DNA from: Stackebrandtia albiflava
GTDB taxonomy: Bacteria > Actinomycetota > Actinomycetes > Mycobacteriales > Micromonosporaceae
Assembly (NCBI RefSeq): GCF_007994225.1
Contig: NZ_VLLL01000007.1
Location: forward strand, 62,001 to 126,000
Reading direction: 5' to 3'
Length of the DNA: 64,000 nt
The first letter of the stretch is position 1, and each line of letters opens with the position of its first letter. A program made the position numbers and the translations under genes. Under the pieces are notes generated by a model. The model saw nothing but the letters and a program-made list of their open reading frames with translations. It searched no databases and was not told where the DNA came from. Below, one piece after another: positions 53,087-62,342 of this stretch.

Positions 53087-54367
53087 TCATTCCGGTTCGC
53101 GGCGTGCGAACAACCGGATCAGCACCGAACCGAGCAGCACGGCGACCGCCACCTCCACCGCCGCGGTCCCGGCCGTCTCCAGGACTACCGGACCGACCGC
53201 CGCCATCCCGCCGACGGCACCGTGTGAGACGGCGAGCAACGCCGTCAGCAGGCCGAACACGGCGACACCTGCGGCGACCGCCGTCCACAGCAGTTGCGGA
53301 ATCCGCAGGTCCCGGGAACGCAGGCCGACCGCCACCCCGTAGAACATCCCGACGGCGGCGGGCACCCCCAACAGCAGCGTCCCCCAGGCGTCGAGTGGCC
53401 CGGTCGGGACGGCTCCCAGCAGCGGGAACGGCGGCAGGACCGCCCCGAGTTCCACCTCGACCAGACGCACCGAGGTGCCCGCCCCGATCGCGAATCCCGG
53501 GCCGACCAGGTAGGCCACCGACCACACCGCCATGGTCGGCACGTACAGCAGGCACAACAGGCCGACGCCGATGCCGGCGGCACCGAATCCGTCGGTGATC
53601 TCGGCGACGGTCGCGCCCCGCACCGCGATGCCGACGCCCGCGGTCAACGCACCCACCGACAGCAGCAGCACCGTCGCGAGTGCACCGGCACGCAGGCCAC
53701 GCCGCGTCCACACCGGCATCCGGTGCCACCACACGGTTCCGGTGCCCGATTCGCTCAACGCGCCGAGACTGCCGAACACGGCCGCCAGTACGGCGGCGTG
53801 TACCGCCGCCCGCCACACCGGGACCGAGATGACGTCACTGTCGACCAGGAAGGCCGCGGTGGTGACCACCGAGGTGTAGGCCAGGGTCACGGCGAGCGTG
53901 ACCGCCCTGACGGCGGCGAAGTCTCGTCCGCCGATGGCGCGGACGGTGTGGGCGCCGGCCCTGGTGAGCCGCCAACACACGGCGCCGGTCAACAGCAGCG
54001 GCGGCAGGCCCAGACCCCCGGTGCCGATCCCCAGTGGGACGTCGTGACCCAGGAGCCAGGCTGCCCCGGCGAACCGGACGACCACGTTGACCGGTTCGAC
54101 ACGTCCGGCCAGCCACCAGACGGCGATGACACACACCAGGATCGGCAGGAACACCACCAGGCCGTTCCAGAAGCCGGTGACGAAGGCGGCGGTGAACACG
54201 CCGCGCGCCCGATCGCCCACCCGGGGCGTCACCGTGACCGTGTCCCGTTGGACGGCACGGTACCGGGGGGCACCGCCACGCTGCCGGGGCACGTCACGGG
54301 AGATGGCCACGGTCTCCCGCTGAACGCCACGAGAACCGGTCAACCGGGGATCGGGCTCCTCATTCAT
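53087..54367 (-). CDS. DUF6350 family multi-TM protein
   Basis: A ~426-residue integral membrane protein with a ~60-residue cytoplasmic, Arg-rich N-terminus and about 10 TM helices. It is probably DUF6350, which lies upstream of purN in many Actinobacteria, sometimes named as PerM-like cell division proteins. Function is unknown. The ATG at 54367 (MNEEPDPRL) follows GGAG closely; a GTG at 54385 is the alternative. The conserved neighbourhood with sucD and purN supports the family call. Confidence 0.75.
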   Translation of the reverse strand: MNEEPDPRLTGSRGVQRETVAISRDVPRQRGGAPRYRAVQRDTVTVTPRVGDRARGVFTAAFVTGFWNGLVVFLPILVCVIAVWWLAGRVEPVNVVVRFAGAAWLLGHDVPLGIGTGGLGLPPLLLTGAVCWRLTRAGAHTVRAIGGRDFAAVRAVTLAVTLAYTSVVTTAAFLVDSDVISVPVWRAAVHAAVLAAVFGSLGALSESGTGTVWWHRMPVWTRRGLRAGALATVLLLSVGALTAGVGIAVRGATVAEITDGFGAAGIGVGLLCLLYVPTMAVWSVAYLVGPGFAIGAGTSVRLVEVELGAVLPPFPLLGAVPTGPLDAWGTLLLGVPAAVGMFYGVAVGLRSRDLRIPQLLWTAVAAGVAVFGLLTALLAVSHGAVGGMAAVGPVVLETAGTAAVEVAVAVLLGSVLIRLFARREPE

Positions 54368-54428
54368 CGCTCCACAGTCTGACACGCGCCGACCGTCCCG
54401 GCACCCCAGAACGGGCGCGGCCCCGCGA

Positions 54429-55475
54429 TCACTGCATGAACAAGGCGAACTGCTCGACCTGCTCGGCGGCCTTCGGCTCGATGTCGGTGTGGATCACGAC
54501 CTCCGCCATCGAGGAGAAGGGACCGTGCCGGTCCCGCCAGTCCCGGATCTCCTCGGCGACCGCCCGGGTCATGCCGGGGATGGTCATCAGCATCGCCACC
54601 GGGGCCGAGTTGAAGTCGACCAGGCCGCCGTCGTCGTATCGGCGCGGCAGGTCGGGGCGGCCGATGCGCAGCTCACGGGCGGCGACCGGGTCGTTCGCGG
54701 CGAGTTCCCTGGCGTCCTCACGCAGCTTCCGGCGGTGGTTCACCGCGGCCAGTGCCTCGCTGTTGCGGACGTCGGACGGCCGGATCGACGTCTTGGCGGC
54801 GCGTTCACCGCGGGCGATCCGCTGCCACAGGTAGAAGGCGTGACTCCCGCCGCCGATCGCCAGGGCCGCCATCATCAGCAGCGCCGCCAGCATGAGGCCG
54901 CCGCCCGCGGCGAATCCGACCAGGGCGAGCAGGGACACCGCGAGGTACCCGAGTGCGGCCAGCCCGTCGGCCGGCGACTTCACGCGCCACGCGGCGTATC
55001 CGACCGCGACCGGTGACAGCAGTCCGGCGGAGAACACCACGGCGGTCGCCCACACCCACCCCGGGTAGGTGCCGTCGTCCTCCGGTGGCGGGGCCGGGCG
55101 GGGCGGCAGCGGCACCATCGGCGGTGGGACCTGCATCGGCGGCATCGGGGGCGGCGGCACGAGTACCTGCGGCGACCGGGTGGCCGACGATGCCGGCGGC
55201 ACCGGAGACGAGACCATGGTGCGCGGTTCCCTCGGTCCTTCGAGGCGTTCACGCAACTCGGAGGTCGTCAGGACCGGGACCTTCTGTTCCTGCGCGCGGA
55301 CGAGCGCCGGGTCGTGGGCCGGGACGGTCCGGTCGATGACGACGTAGGTCAGGTCGGACCGGTAGCGCCACACCACGGTGGCGCCGCTCTCGGTGAGCAG
55401 TCCGCGAGCCTGTTGGGCACGGCTTCCGGTTCCCAGGACGAGTACCTGGGCGCCTTCGAACGGCCTGGGGTTCAC
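54429..55475 (-). CDS. membrane protein with N-terminal BRCT-like and C-terminal HhH (ComEA-like) domains
   Basis: A ~348-residue protein. The first ~75 residues look like a BRCT domain (VLVLGTGSRAQQARGLLTES, TYVVIDRTV, KVPVLTTSEL). A Pro-rich linker (~95-150), three to four TM helices (~155-245) and a charged soluble tail follow. The tail ends in a helix-hairpin-helix of ComEA type (VDFNSAPVAMLMTIPGMTRA, then VIHTDIEPKAAEQV). The GTG at 55475 has GGAG seven bases upstream; longer frames lack a site. DNA or protein binding at the membrane is inferred; the combination is not one I recognise as characterised. Confidence 0.65.
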   Translation of the reverse strand: MNPRPFEGAQVLVLGTGSRAQQARGLLTESGATVVWRYRSDLTYVVIDRTVPAHDPALVRAQEQKVPVLTTSELRERLEGPREPRTMVSSPVPPASSATRSPQVLVPPPPMPPMQVPPPMVPLPPRPAPPPEDDGTYPGWVWATAVVFSAGLLSPVAVGYAAWRVKSPADGLAALGYLAVSLLALVGFAAGGGLMLAALLMMAALAIGGGSHAFYLWQRIARGERAAKTSIRPSDVRNSEALAAVNHRRKLREDARELAANDPVAARELRIGRPDLPRRYDDGGLVDFNSAPVAMLMTIPGMTRAVAEEIRDWRDRHGPFSSMAEVVIHTDIEPKAAEQVEQFALFMQ

Positions 55476-55569
55476 TTTGCGGCTCCGGTCGGGCACGGGG
55501 GCGGCTGATCCTGCGATGGTAACCAGCGCCCGCCATGCCGGACAGGGGTTCGCGGAGTCTCCACACGAC

Positions 55570-55607
55570 CGAGGACCCCGGGGTGTCACGCACACCCGGG
55601 GTCCTCG
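55570..55607 (-). terminator. sucCD terminator hairpin
   Basis: CGAGGACCCCGGGGTG and CACCCGGGGTCCTCG pair over ~15 bp with one bulged G and a small loop, 17 nt past the sucD stop on the minus strand. Confidence 0.7.
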
Positions 55608-55624
55608 GTGAAGGTACGGACCGG

Positions 55625-56512
55625 TCAGCCGGCCTTGACGACGTCGCGCATCAACCGGGCGGTCTCCGAGGGCGTCTTGCCCACCCGGACACCGGCGGCC
55701 TCCAGCGCCTTCGCCTTGGCGTCGGCGGTGCCGGAGGAACCGGAGATGATGGCCCCCGCGTGGCCCATGGTCTTGCCGGGCGGCGCGGTGAAGCCCGCGA
55801 TGTAACCCACCACCGGCTTGGTCACGTTCGCCTTGATGAACTCGGCGGCGCGTTCCTCGGCGTCGCCGCCGATCTCACCGATCATCACGATGGCCTCGGT
55901 CTCCGGGTCGTCCTGGAACGCCGCGAGGCAGTCGATGTGGGTGGTCCCGATGACGGGGTCGCCGCCGATGCCCACGCAGGTGGAGAAGCCGATGTCGCGC
56001 AGTTCGTACATCAACTGGTAGGTCAGCGTGCCGGACTTCGACACGAGACCGATCCGGCCCGCACCGGTGATGTCGGCGGGGATGATGCCGGCGTTGGACT
56101 TGCCCGGACTGATCACGCCGGGGCAGTTCGGTCCGATGATCCGGGTCTTGCCGCCCTTGGCCTGCGACTGCGCCCAGAACGCCACGGAGTCGTGCACCGG
56201 GATGCCCTCGGTGATCGCGACGACGAGTCCGATCTCGGCGTCGACGGCCTCCAGGACGGCGTCCTTGGCGAACTTCGGGGGCACGAAGACGACGGTGGTG
56301 TCGGCGCCGGTCTCGGCCATCGCCTCGGCGACGGTCGCGAACACCGGCAGCGAGTTGCCGTCGAAGTCGGCCTTGGTGCCGGCCTTGCGCGGGTTGACGC
56401 CTCCGACGACGTTGCTTCCGGCGGCCAGCATCCGGCGGGTGTGCTTGGTGCCCTCGGCACCGGTCATCCCCTGGACGATGATCTTGCTGTTCTCATTGAG
56501 GAAGATCGCCAT
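55625..56512 (-). CDS. sucD: succinate-CoA ligase, alpha subunit
   Basis: A 295-residue subunit of succinyl-CoA synthetase, which couples succinyl-CoA to succinate with nucleotide triphosphate formation in the TCA cycle. The CoA-binding N-terminus ([15 protein letters not shown]) and the phosphohistidine in [12 protein letters not shown] are conserved. It starts one base after the sucC stop, so the two subunits are co-translated from one operon. Confidence 0.95.
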   Translation of the reverse strand: MAIFLNENSKIIVQGMTGAEGTKHTRRMLAAGSNVVGGVNPRKAGTKADFDGNSLPVFATVAEAMAETGADTTVVFVPPKFAKDAVLEAVDAEIGLVVAITEGIPVHDSVAFWAQSQAKGGKTRIIGPNCPGVISPGKSNAGIIPADITGAGRIGLVSKSGTLTYQLMYELRDIGFSTCVGIGGDPVIGTTHIDCLAAFQDDPETEAIVMIGEIGGDAEERAAEFIKANVTKPVVGYIAGFTAPPGKTMGHAGAIISGSSGTADAKAKALEAAGVRVGKTPSETARLMRDVVKAG

Positions 56513-56513
56513 G

Positions 56514-57692
56514 TCATGCTCCCTTGGCTGCCAGCTCGGCGGCCCTGTCCGCCGCGCCGTCCATTGTGTCCACGCGAATGACCAGCGGGTGCGCCGCCTC
56601 GTCCAGGATGGAACGGCCGAGCTCGGCGTTGTTGCCGTCCAGGCGGACCACCAGCGGTTTCTCGACCTTCTCGCCACGCTCGGCGAGCATGCCGAGGGCG
56701 CCCACGATGCCGTTGGCGACCTCGTCGCACGCGGTGATGCCACCGAACACGTTCACGAAGACGCTCTTGACGGCCGGGTCCGACAGGACGACCTCCAGGC
56801 CCGCGGCCATCACCGCGGCCGACGCGCCGCCGCCGATGTCGAGGAAGTTGGCGGGCTTGACGTCGCCGTACCGCTCGCCGGCGTAGGCCACCACGTCGAG
56901 CGTCGACATGACCAGACCGGCACCGTTGCCGATGATGCCGACCTCACCGTCGAGCTTGACGTAGTTCAGGTCGGCGGCCTTCGCACGCTGCTCCAGCGGG
57001 TCCACCGCCGCGGCGTCCTCCAGCTCGGCGTGATCCGGGTGCCGGAACGCCGCGTTCTCGTCGAGCGTCACCTTCGCGTCCAGCGCCAGCGCCCGGCCCT
57101 CCGGGGTGCGCACCAACGGGTTCACCTCGACCAGGGTCGCGTCCTCCGAGACGAACGTCTCCCACAGCTTGACGATCATGTCGACGAGCTGGTCCCTGAG
57201 GTCGGCGGGGAAGCCCGCCCGGTCGACGATCTCCCCGGCCTTGGCCTCGTCGACACCGGTGAGGGCGTCGATCGGCAGCTTCAGGACCTTGTCGGGGGTC
57301 TCCTCCGCCACCTGCTCGATCTCCACACCGCCCTCGGTGGAGGCGATGCACAGGAACGTGCGGTTGGCGCGGTCGAGCAGGAAGGAGAAGTAGTACTCCG
57401 AGTCGATGTCGGCGGTGACGGTGAGCATCACCTTCTTGACGGTGTGGCCCTTGATGTCCATCCCGAGGATGTTGCCGGCGTGCTCGCGAGCCTCGTCGAC
57501 GTCGTCGGCGAGCTTGACGCCCCCGGCCTTACCCCGGCCACCGACCTTCACCTGTGCCTTGACGACCACTCGTCCGTTGAGCCGCTCCGCGAGGCCTACG
57601 GCCTCGTCCACGGTCTCGGCGACACCGCCGTCCAGCACCGGCACACCGTGCCGGGCGAACAGGGCGCGCCCCTGGTATTCATACAGGTCCAC
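56514..57692 (-). CDS. sucC: succinate-CoA ligase, beta subunit
   Basis: A 392-residue ATP-grasp subunit that binds the nucleotide and succinate. The N-terminus [18 protein letters not shown] and the [18 protein letters not shown] motif are typical, and the C-terminal [15 protein letters not shown] and [13 protein letters not shown] belong to the ligase domain. Codons are strongly GC-ending. It leads the sucC-sucD operon; the 185-bp upstream gap should hold the promoter, but no clear pair was seen. Confidence 0.95.
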   Translation of the reverse strand: MDLYEYQGRALFARHGVPVLDGGVAETVDEAVGLAERLNGRVVVKAQVKVGGRGKAGGVKLADDVDEAREHAGNILGMDIKGHTVKKVMLTVTADIDSEYYFSFLLDRANRTFLCIASTEGGVEIEQVAEETPDKVLKLPIDALTGVDEAKAGEIVDRAGFPADLRDQLVDMIVKLWETFVSEDATLVEVNPLVRTPEGRALALDAKVTLDENAAFRHPDHAELEDAAAVDPLEQRAKAADLNYVKLDGEVGIIGNGAGLVMSTLDVVAYAGERYGDVKPANFLDIGGGASAAVMAAGLEVVLSDPAVKSVFVNVFGGITACDEVANGIVGALGMLAERGEKVEKPLVVRLDGNNAELGRSILDEAAHPLVIRVDTMDGAADRAAELAAKGA

Positions 57693-57877
57693 TGTTTGAA
57701 GTCCGCTCCAGTCGTGTCAACGTTGACGGGACCCACCCCGGCGCGCGGGCCGCGTCCGGAACGTGCGAAATCCCATCCCGGCAGCGTATCGAGCAGGCAG
57801 CACGCCGTTCCCGGCCGGGTACGGCGCGTGGGATAGTTCACTCCCCCGGCCCCGGTCCCGTCTGCGTCGCACCGGAA

Positions 57878-58159
57878 TCAGCGGTCCCGGCCGGCCTCGT
57901 CGATGTGGGCGCGCGCACGGGCCGCCGACTCCTCGATGCGGGCGCGCAGTCGCGCGTACTCCGACTCCACGTGGGCGAGCCGCCGCCGCTGCTCCTCGGT
58001 GGGCGACGCCGTCGCCCCGATCGCGTCCCGCAGCTCGGCGCGCAACGACTCCAACCGGTCCAGGCTCAACCGCAACTCGCGGTCCACGGCGGCGTGGGCG
58101 ACGGCCGGATCGGCCGGGGTCCGGTCACGTGACTTCCGCGTCCGGCGGAACAAGGCCAT
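57878..58159 (-). CDS. small coiled-coil protein, unknown
   Basis: A 93-residue highly charged protein that is almost entirely helical (ELRLSLDRLESLRAELRDAI and VESEYARLRARIEESAARAR), with a basic N-terminus (MALFRRTRKSRDR). No TM or signal peptide. AGGGG lies before the ATG at 58159. No family recognised; a DNA- or membrane-surface role is a guess. Confidence 0.55.
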   Translation of the reverse strand: MALFRRTRKSRDRTPADPAVAHAAVDRELRLSLDRLESLRAELRDAIGATASPTEEQRRRLAHVESEYARLRARIEESAARARAHIDEAGRDR

Positions 58160-58350
58160 GGGGGTGCCCCTTCGTCTGGGTGTACGAGAGAACCGCCGCA
58201 CCCCGGAAGGAGTACGGCGGTTCACGTTGGTCGGGATGACAGGCGATGCCTCCACCGGCCTCCGGCCGGGCGAACCTGCGACCAGCCTACGTCCCCCTCG
58301 CACGCCCCACCGCCGAGTGATAGGCCACCTTTCAGGCCACCCGGATACGT

Positions 58351-58386
58351 CAGAGGCCGGTTTCCAGATCTGGAAACCGGCCTCTG
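58351..58386. terminator. perfect 36-bp palindrome downstream of tRNA-Pro
   Basis: The sequence is an uninterrupted palindrome with 18-bp arms (CAGAGGCCGGTTTCCAGA and its complement), eight nt past the 3' end of the tRNA on the minus strand. It would form a strong stem in RNA and is probably the tRNA terminator. Confidence 0.7.
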
Positions 58387-58393
58387 ACCTGGG

Positions 58394-58467
<74 letters not shown>

Positions 58468-58718
58468 ATGTATTCAATTGGTGCCCCGGGACCTGACGCG
58501 TCATGTGGTGTCCGGGGCTTCGTCCCGAACGCCGCGCCTTCGCGCGGTTCGCTCCGCTCACCGCGGTGCGCTACCAAGCTGCGCCACATCCCGATGTATT
58601 CAATTGGTGCCCCGGGACCTGACGCGTCACGTGGTGTCCGGGGCTTCGTCCCGAACGCCGTGCTTTCGCGCGGTCGCTCCGCTCACCGCGGTGCGCTACC
58701 AAGCTGCGCCACATCCCG
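58468..58718 (-). repeat. tandem pseudo-tRNA-Pro 5'-half repeats with REP-like inserts
   Basis: Two tandem units (period about 125-126 bp) precede the intact tRNA. Each starts with the tRNA 5' acceptor and D-arm (5' ends at 58593 and 58718). Each is then broken by a ~36-nt palindromic GC-rich insert containing CCGCGC-loop-GCGCGG (or a variant), resumes with the anticodon-arm sequence CGTTCGGGACGAAG, then runs into a conserved spacer ending AATTGAATACA before the next copy. The T-arm and 3' acceptor are absent, so neither is a functional tRNA. Confidence 0.85.
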
Positions 58719-58809
58719 AGTATTCAGTTGAGCACGCATTCGGGACACATCCCGAGTGGTGCCCGGCAATACTAACCAATCGATCGGGGCGGCGGCCACC
58801 GGGTGGCGG

Positions 58810-59700
58810 TCAGGACACCGGGATGAGTGTCAGGACGCTCGCCTCGGGCGGGCAGGCGAACCGGAACGGCGCGTACGGGCTGGTGCCGAGCCCGGCGGAG
58901 ACGTGGAGCCAGGAACCCCCGTAGTGGTGCAGGCCTCGCACGCGGCGCCGGTCGATGCCGCAGTTGGTGACGAGTGCCCCGTACCCGGGGACGCACACCT
59001 GACCGCCGTGGGTGTGCCCGGCGACCAGCAGCTGGTAGCCGTCGGCGGCCATCTGGTCCAGGACGCGGGGTTCGGGTGAGTGGGTCATGCCGATCGTGAC
59101 GTCGGCGTCCTCGTCGGCGGGTCCGGCGATGAGGTCGTAGTCGTCGAGGTCGAAGTGGGGGTCGTCGACGCCGGCGAGGGCGACGCGGCGGCCGCCCGCG
59201 GTGAGCACGGTGGTGGCGTTGTTGAGGTCGGCCCATCCGGCGCCGGTGAGGAGGCCACGCAGTTCCTCGGTGGGCAGTTCGTCGCCGTACTTGTGTTCCC
59301 GGTTCGGGTTGAAGTAGGTGAACGGGTTCTTCACGACCGGGCCGTAGTAGTCGTTGGAACCGAAGACGAACGCGCCGGGCAGTTCCAGCAGCGGGCCGAG
59401 GGCGGCGGCGAGCGCGGACACCGCCTCGGGGTGGGCGATGTTGTCGCCGGTGAGCAGCACCAGGTCCGGGTCGAGGGCTGCCAGCGACGCCACCCATTCG
59501 ACCTTGCGGTCCTGTTGTGGAGTGAGGTGCAGGTCGGAGACGTGCAGCACCCGCAGCGGTTCGGCCTCGGGCGCGAGCACCGGCACGTCGAAGCGGCGCA
59601 GCGTGTAACGGTGGCGTTCGATGAGGGTGCCGTAGGCGAACGCGGCGGCCCCGGCCGCCGCCACGATGCCGGTCGCGGTGATAACGCTTCGCTTCTTCAT
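58810..59700 (-). CDS. membrane-anchored metallophosphoesterase
   Basis: A 296-residue calcineurin-like phosphoesterase. An N-terminal TM helix (VITATGIVAAAGAAAFAYG) anchors it. Metal-binding motifs are all present: VSDLHLTPQQ, LLTGDNIAH, FGSNDYY and GHTHGGQ. The ATG at 59700 has GGAA upstream. Substrate unknown; related actinobacterial proteins act on nucleotides or lipid-linked phosphates. It is divergent from the YqeY-like gene. Confidence 0.85.
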   Translation of the reverse strand: MKKRSVITATGIVAAAGAAAFAYGTLIERHRYTLRRFDVPVLAPEAEPLRVLHVSDLHLTPQQDRKVEWVASLAALDPDLVLLTGDNIAHPEAVSALAAALGPLLELPGAFVFGSNDYYGPVVKNPFTYFNPNREHKYGDELPTEELRGLLTGAGWADLNNATTVLTAGGRRVALAGVDDPHFDLDDYDLIAGPADEDADVTIGMTHSPEPRVLDQMAADGYQLLVAGHTHGGQVCVPGYGALVTNCGIDRRRVRGLHHYGGSWLHVSAGLGTSPYAPFRFACPPEASVLTLIPVS

Positions 59701-59711
59701 GGCTTCCACGG

Positions 59712-59717
59712 TAGTTT
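59712..59717 (+). promoter_or_regulatory. -10-like box for a leaderless transcript
   Basis: TAGTTT lies eight bases before the ATG at 59726. The transcript would begin at or within a few bases of the start codon, and no ribosome site precedes the ATG, so the mRNA is probably leaderless. The -35 region is unclear. Confidence 0.4.
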
Positions 59718-59725
59718 GTTACCCC

Positions 59726-60181
59726 ATGAGCACTCTCAAGGCCCAGCTGGAATCGGACATGACCGCGGCGTTGAAGAGCCGGGACGAACTGGTGTTGAAC
59801 ACGCTGCGGATGACGTTGACGGCGGTGCGCAACGCCGAGGTCGCCGGTAAGACGGCCCGGGAACTGTCCGACGACGAGGTCTTGAAGGTGATCGCCAAAC
59901 AGGCGAAGCAGCGCAAGGAGGCCGCCGAGGCGTTCGACGCCGGCGACCGGCCGGAGCAGGCGGCCCGGGAGCGGGCCGAGGAGGCGGTGCTGGCGGGGTA
60001 CCTGCCGCAGCAGCTCTCGGAGGAGGAGGTCACGGTCGTGGTCGACCAGGTCCTCACCGAGGGCGGCTTCACGGAGGCCCGGCAGATGGGTCAGGCGATG
60101 AAGGCGGTGCAGGCGAAGGTCGCCGGTCGCGCCGACGGCAAGCTGGTCGCCGGCCTGGTGAAGGCACGGCTGGTCCGCTGA
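59726..60181 (+). CDS. GatB/YqeY domain protein
   Basis: A 151-residue stand-alone GatB/YqeY protein. It is helical with the family core ESDMTAALKSRDELVLNTLR, LSDDEVLKVIAKQAKQRKEA and a GRADGKLVAGLVK C-terminal helix. The domain is related to the tail of the Asp/Glu-tRNA amidotransferase GatB, but stand-alone members have no firmly assigned role. The start has no ribosome site and is probably leaderless. Confidence 0.9.
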   Translation: MSTLKAQLESDMTAALKSRDELVLNTLRMTLTAVRNAEVAGKTARELSDDEVLKVIAKQAKQRKEAAEAFDAGDRPEQAARERAEEAVLAGYLPQQLSEEEVTVVVDQVLTEGGFTEARQMGQAMKAVQAKVAGRADGKLVAGLVKARLVR

Positions 60182-60188
60182 CCGCGTG

Positions 60189-60216
60189 CGGCGGCGGTCT
60201 CCCGGGGCCGCCGCCG
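60189..60216. terminator. hairpin between convergent genes
   Basis: CGGCGGCGG and CCGCCGCCG pair over nine bp with a 10-nt loop, between the YqeY stop (60181) and the stop of the spermidine-synthase-like gene (60219). Confidence 0.5.
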
Positions 60217-60218
60217 GT

Positions 60219-61772
60219 TCAGTAACCGGTCCACTCGGACTGCGAGTACTCGAGGATGACCGGGTGCATCAGGGTCGACTCGGAGACCGTGAGCGGCTGC
60301 TGGTCGGGCGGGAACACCTGGGCGGCGTCGAGGGTGGCGGTGTCCAGCGAACGCAGTGGCATACCCGGGTCCAGGGCGGGCACCGGCTCGGTGTCCTTCG
60401 CCGCGAGGATGAACCCCCAGTCACCGAAACTGGGGACCGGCACGTGGTACGGCGTGGTGCGCAGCCCGGCGTGCCCGACGGTGGTGGCGACGCACCAGAA
60501 CGACTTCGGCGCGTGGTACGGCGATCCCGCCTGGACGACCATGCGGCCGGTGTCGGTGAGCACCCGGGACGCCAGCCCGTAGAACTCGACGGAGTAGAGC
60601 TTCGCGGTGGCGGTCTCGTCGGGGTCGGGCATGTCCACGATGACGGCGTCGTAGCGTTCCTCGCGCTCGCGCAGCCACGAGAAGGCGTCCGCGTTGACGA
60701 CGGTCACGCGCGGATCCGACATCGACGACTCGTTGAGTGCCACGAGGGTGGGATGGTTCGCGGCGAGGTCGGTCATGGCGGGGTCGAGTTCCACCAGGGT
60801 CACGTGTTCGACGTCCGGATAACGCAGGATCTCCCGCAGCGCGAGTCCGTCGCCGCCGCCGAGGACCAGGACCTCCGCGCGGTCGCCGGCGAGCGCGGGG
60901 TGGACCAGGGCCTCGTGGTACCGGTACTCGTCGACGGACGCGAACTGCAGGTCGCCGTTGAGGTACAGCCGGGTGTCGGAGGGCTGGAACGGGTTGACGG
61001 TCTGGGTGATGACTATCTGCTGGTACCGGGTCTGTTCGCTGTAGACGATGGGGCTGGCGTAGAGGGCCTGCTGGGCGGCGACCTCGAACCGTCCCGCGTA
61101 GGTGTACGCGCCGACCAGAGTCACGGCCACGACCACGGCGATGCCTCCCAGCCCCCACTTGGCGCGCTTGCCGAGGTCGGACCGGAAGATCGTGAACACC
61201 AGGACGAGTCCGGCGACGGCGTTGAGGGCGCCGACGATGAGCGCGCCGCGGATCTGGCCGAACACGGGCAGCAGCAGGAACGGGAACGCGAGCCCGCCGA
61301 GCAGGGCACCGACGTAGTCGGCGGCGAACAGGTCGGCCACGGCAGAGCCGGCGGCCTGTTTCCGGATGCGTTGCAGCATCACCATGAGCAGCGGGATCTC
61401 CGCGCCGATCAGCCCGCCGAGGACGACGGCGAGGACGACCATCGCGGTGGTGTAGATGTGCAGCCACGCGAAGGCGGCGTACAGCGCCAGGACCGACAGG
61501 CCGCCCAGCAGGGCGAGCAGTAGTTCGATGACGGCGAAGTTGCGGGCCGCCTTGCGCTGCAGCGGTTTGGCGGCGAGGGCGCCCAGTCCCATCGCGAACA
61601 CCATGACGCCCAGGACGATGGACGCCTGCCCGGCGGTGTCGCCGATGAGGTAGCTGCCCAGCGCGACGAGCGCGAGTTCGTAGACGAGGCCGCACGCGGC
61701 GCAGACGAACACCGTGGCGAGCAGCCCGGCGCGGGCGAGGCGGTGGCGGGTGGTTCCCCGTGGGGTGGACAT
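60219..61772 (-). CDS. membrane-fused spermidine-synthase-like protein
   Basis: A 517-residue fusion. The first ~230 residues form about seven TM helices; the C-terminal ~270 residues are a spermidine/polyamine synthase-like SAM-fold domain. Motif GGGDGLALREILRY is the SAM-binding loop, ELDPAM binds the ribose, and VDMPDPDE is the catalytic-region acidic loop. Membrane-fused forms are widespread in Actinobacteria next to DUF350 and DUF4247; transfer of an aminopropyl group is inferred. GGGAG lies before the ATG at 61772. Confidence 0.8.
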   Translation of the reverse strand: MSTPRGTTRHRLARAGLLATVFVCAACGLVYELALVALGSYLIGDTAGQASIVLGVMVFAMGLGALAAKPLQRKAARNFAVIELLLALLGGLSVLALYAAFAWLHIYTTAMVVLAVVLGGLIGAEIPLLMVMLQRIRKQAAGSAVADLFAADYVGALLGGLAFPFLLLPVFGQIRGALIVGALNAVAGLVLVFTIFRSDLGKRAKWGLGGIAVVVAVTLVGAYTYAGRFEVAAQQALYASPIVYSEQTRYQQIVITQTVNPFQPSDTRLYLNGDLQFASVDEYRYHEALVHPALAGDRAEVLVLGGGDGLALREILRYPDVEHVTLVELDPAMTDLAANHPTLVALNESSMSDPRVTVVNADAFSWLREREERYDAVIVDMPDPDETATAKLYSVEFYGLASRVLTDTGRMVVQAGSPYHAPKSFWCVATTVGHAGLRTTPYHVPVPSFGDWGFILAAKDTEPVPALDPGMPLRSLDTATLDAAQVFPPDQQPLTVSESTLMHPVILEYSQSEWTGY

Positions 61773-61849
61773 GTGGTGCTCCCGAGTCGGGTGGCGTCGG
61801 CGTGCCGTGCGGTCCGTGTTCCGCGTGGGGCGACGCCTGCGACGGCGGT

Positions 61850-61883
61850 CGCGGCTCCCGGACCGGGTGGTCCGGGAGCCGCG
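61850..61883 (-). terminator. perfect 15-bp hairpin after the DUF350 gene
   Basis: CGCGGCTCCCGGACC and its complement pair around GGGT. It lies five nt past the DUF350 stop and before the spermidine-synthase-like gene, so most transcription of the cluster should stop here. Confidence 0.75.
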
Positions 61884-61887
61884 TGTG

Positions 61888-62313
61888 TCAGGAGAGTCCG
61901 GCGACGACGACGCCGGCGACGGCGAGGTGCATGGCCGCGGAGACCCAGACGGCGGGGTGGTCGGCGTTGCCGACCAGTATCTCACCGAGCTTGCCGGGGG
62001 TGAGGGCGTCGAGCAGGACGAACGCGAGCGCCATCACGATGAGGCCGATGAGGCCGTAGACGAAGCTGTAGGCGAGGCCCTGGACGAGGTCGCCCTCCGA
62101 CGCCCAGATGGCGGCGGTGACGATGACCCCGACGGCGAGCAGGTTGCTGGCCAGCAGGATCGCGGCGTTGCGGTTGCGCTCGGTCCAGATCTGCCGGCGC
62201 AGGTTGCCGGGCGTGACGATGTCGACGGTGACGAAACCGAGCGCCATCAGGACGATGCCGACGCCGCAGTAGGCGAGTACGGCGAGTGATTCGGTGGCGA
62301 GGTCGAGAAGCAT
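61888..62313 (-). CDS. DUF350 family membrane protein
   Basis: A 141-residue protein with four TM helices in two internally similar halves (ALGFVTVDIVTPGNL and ALAFVLLDALTPGKL), the DUF350 signature. Function unknown. The ATG at 62313 is chosen; a GTG three codons upstream (62322) is possible. It ends the cluster and is followed by a strong hairpin. Confidence 0.8.
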   Translation of the reverse strand: MLLDLATESLAVLAYCGVGIVLMALGFVTVDIVTPGNLRRQIWTERNRNAAILLASNLLAVGVIVTAAIWASEGDLVQGLAYSFVYGLIGLIVMALAFVLLDALTPGKLGEILVGNADHPAVWVSAAMHLAVAGVVVAGLS

Positions 62314-62342
62314 TGAAGGCACTTTCCTAAGTGTGTTCGGGT

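Noticed and set aside
58468-58718. Tandem repeats considered as a CRISPR array
   Set aside because: The period is ~125 bp with the whole unit conserved, there are no variable spacers and no cas genes.
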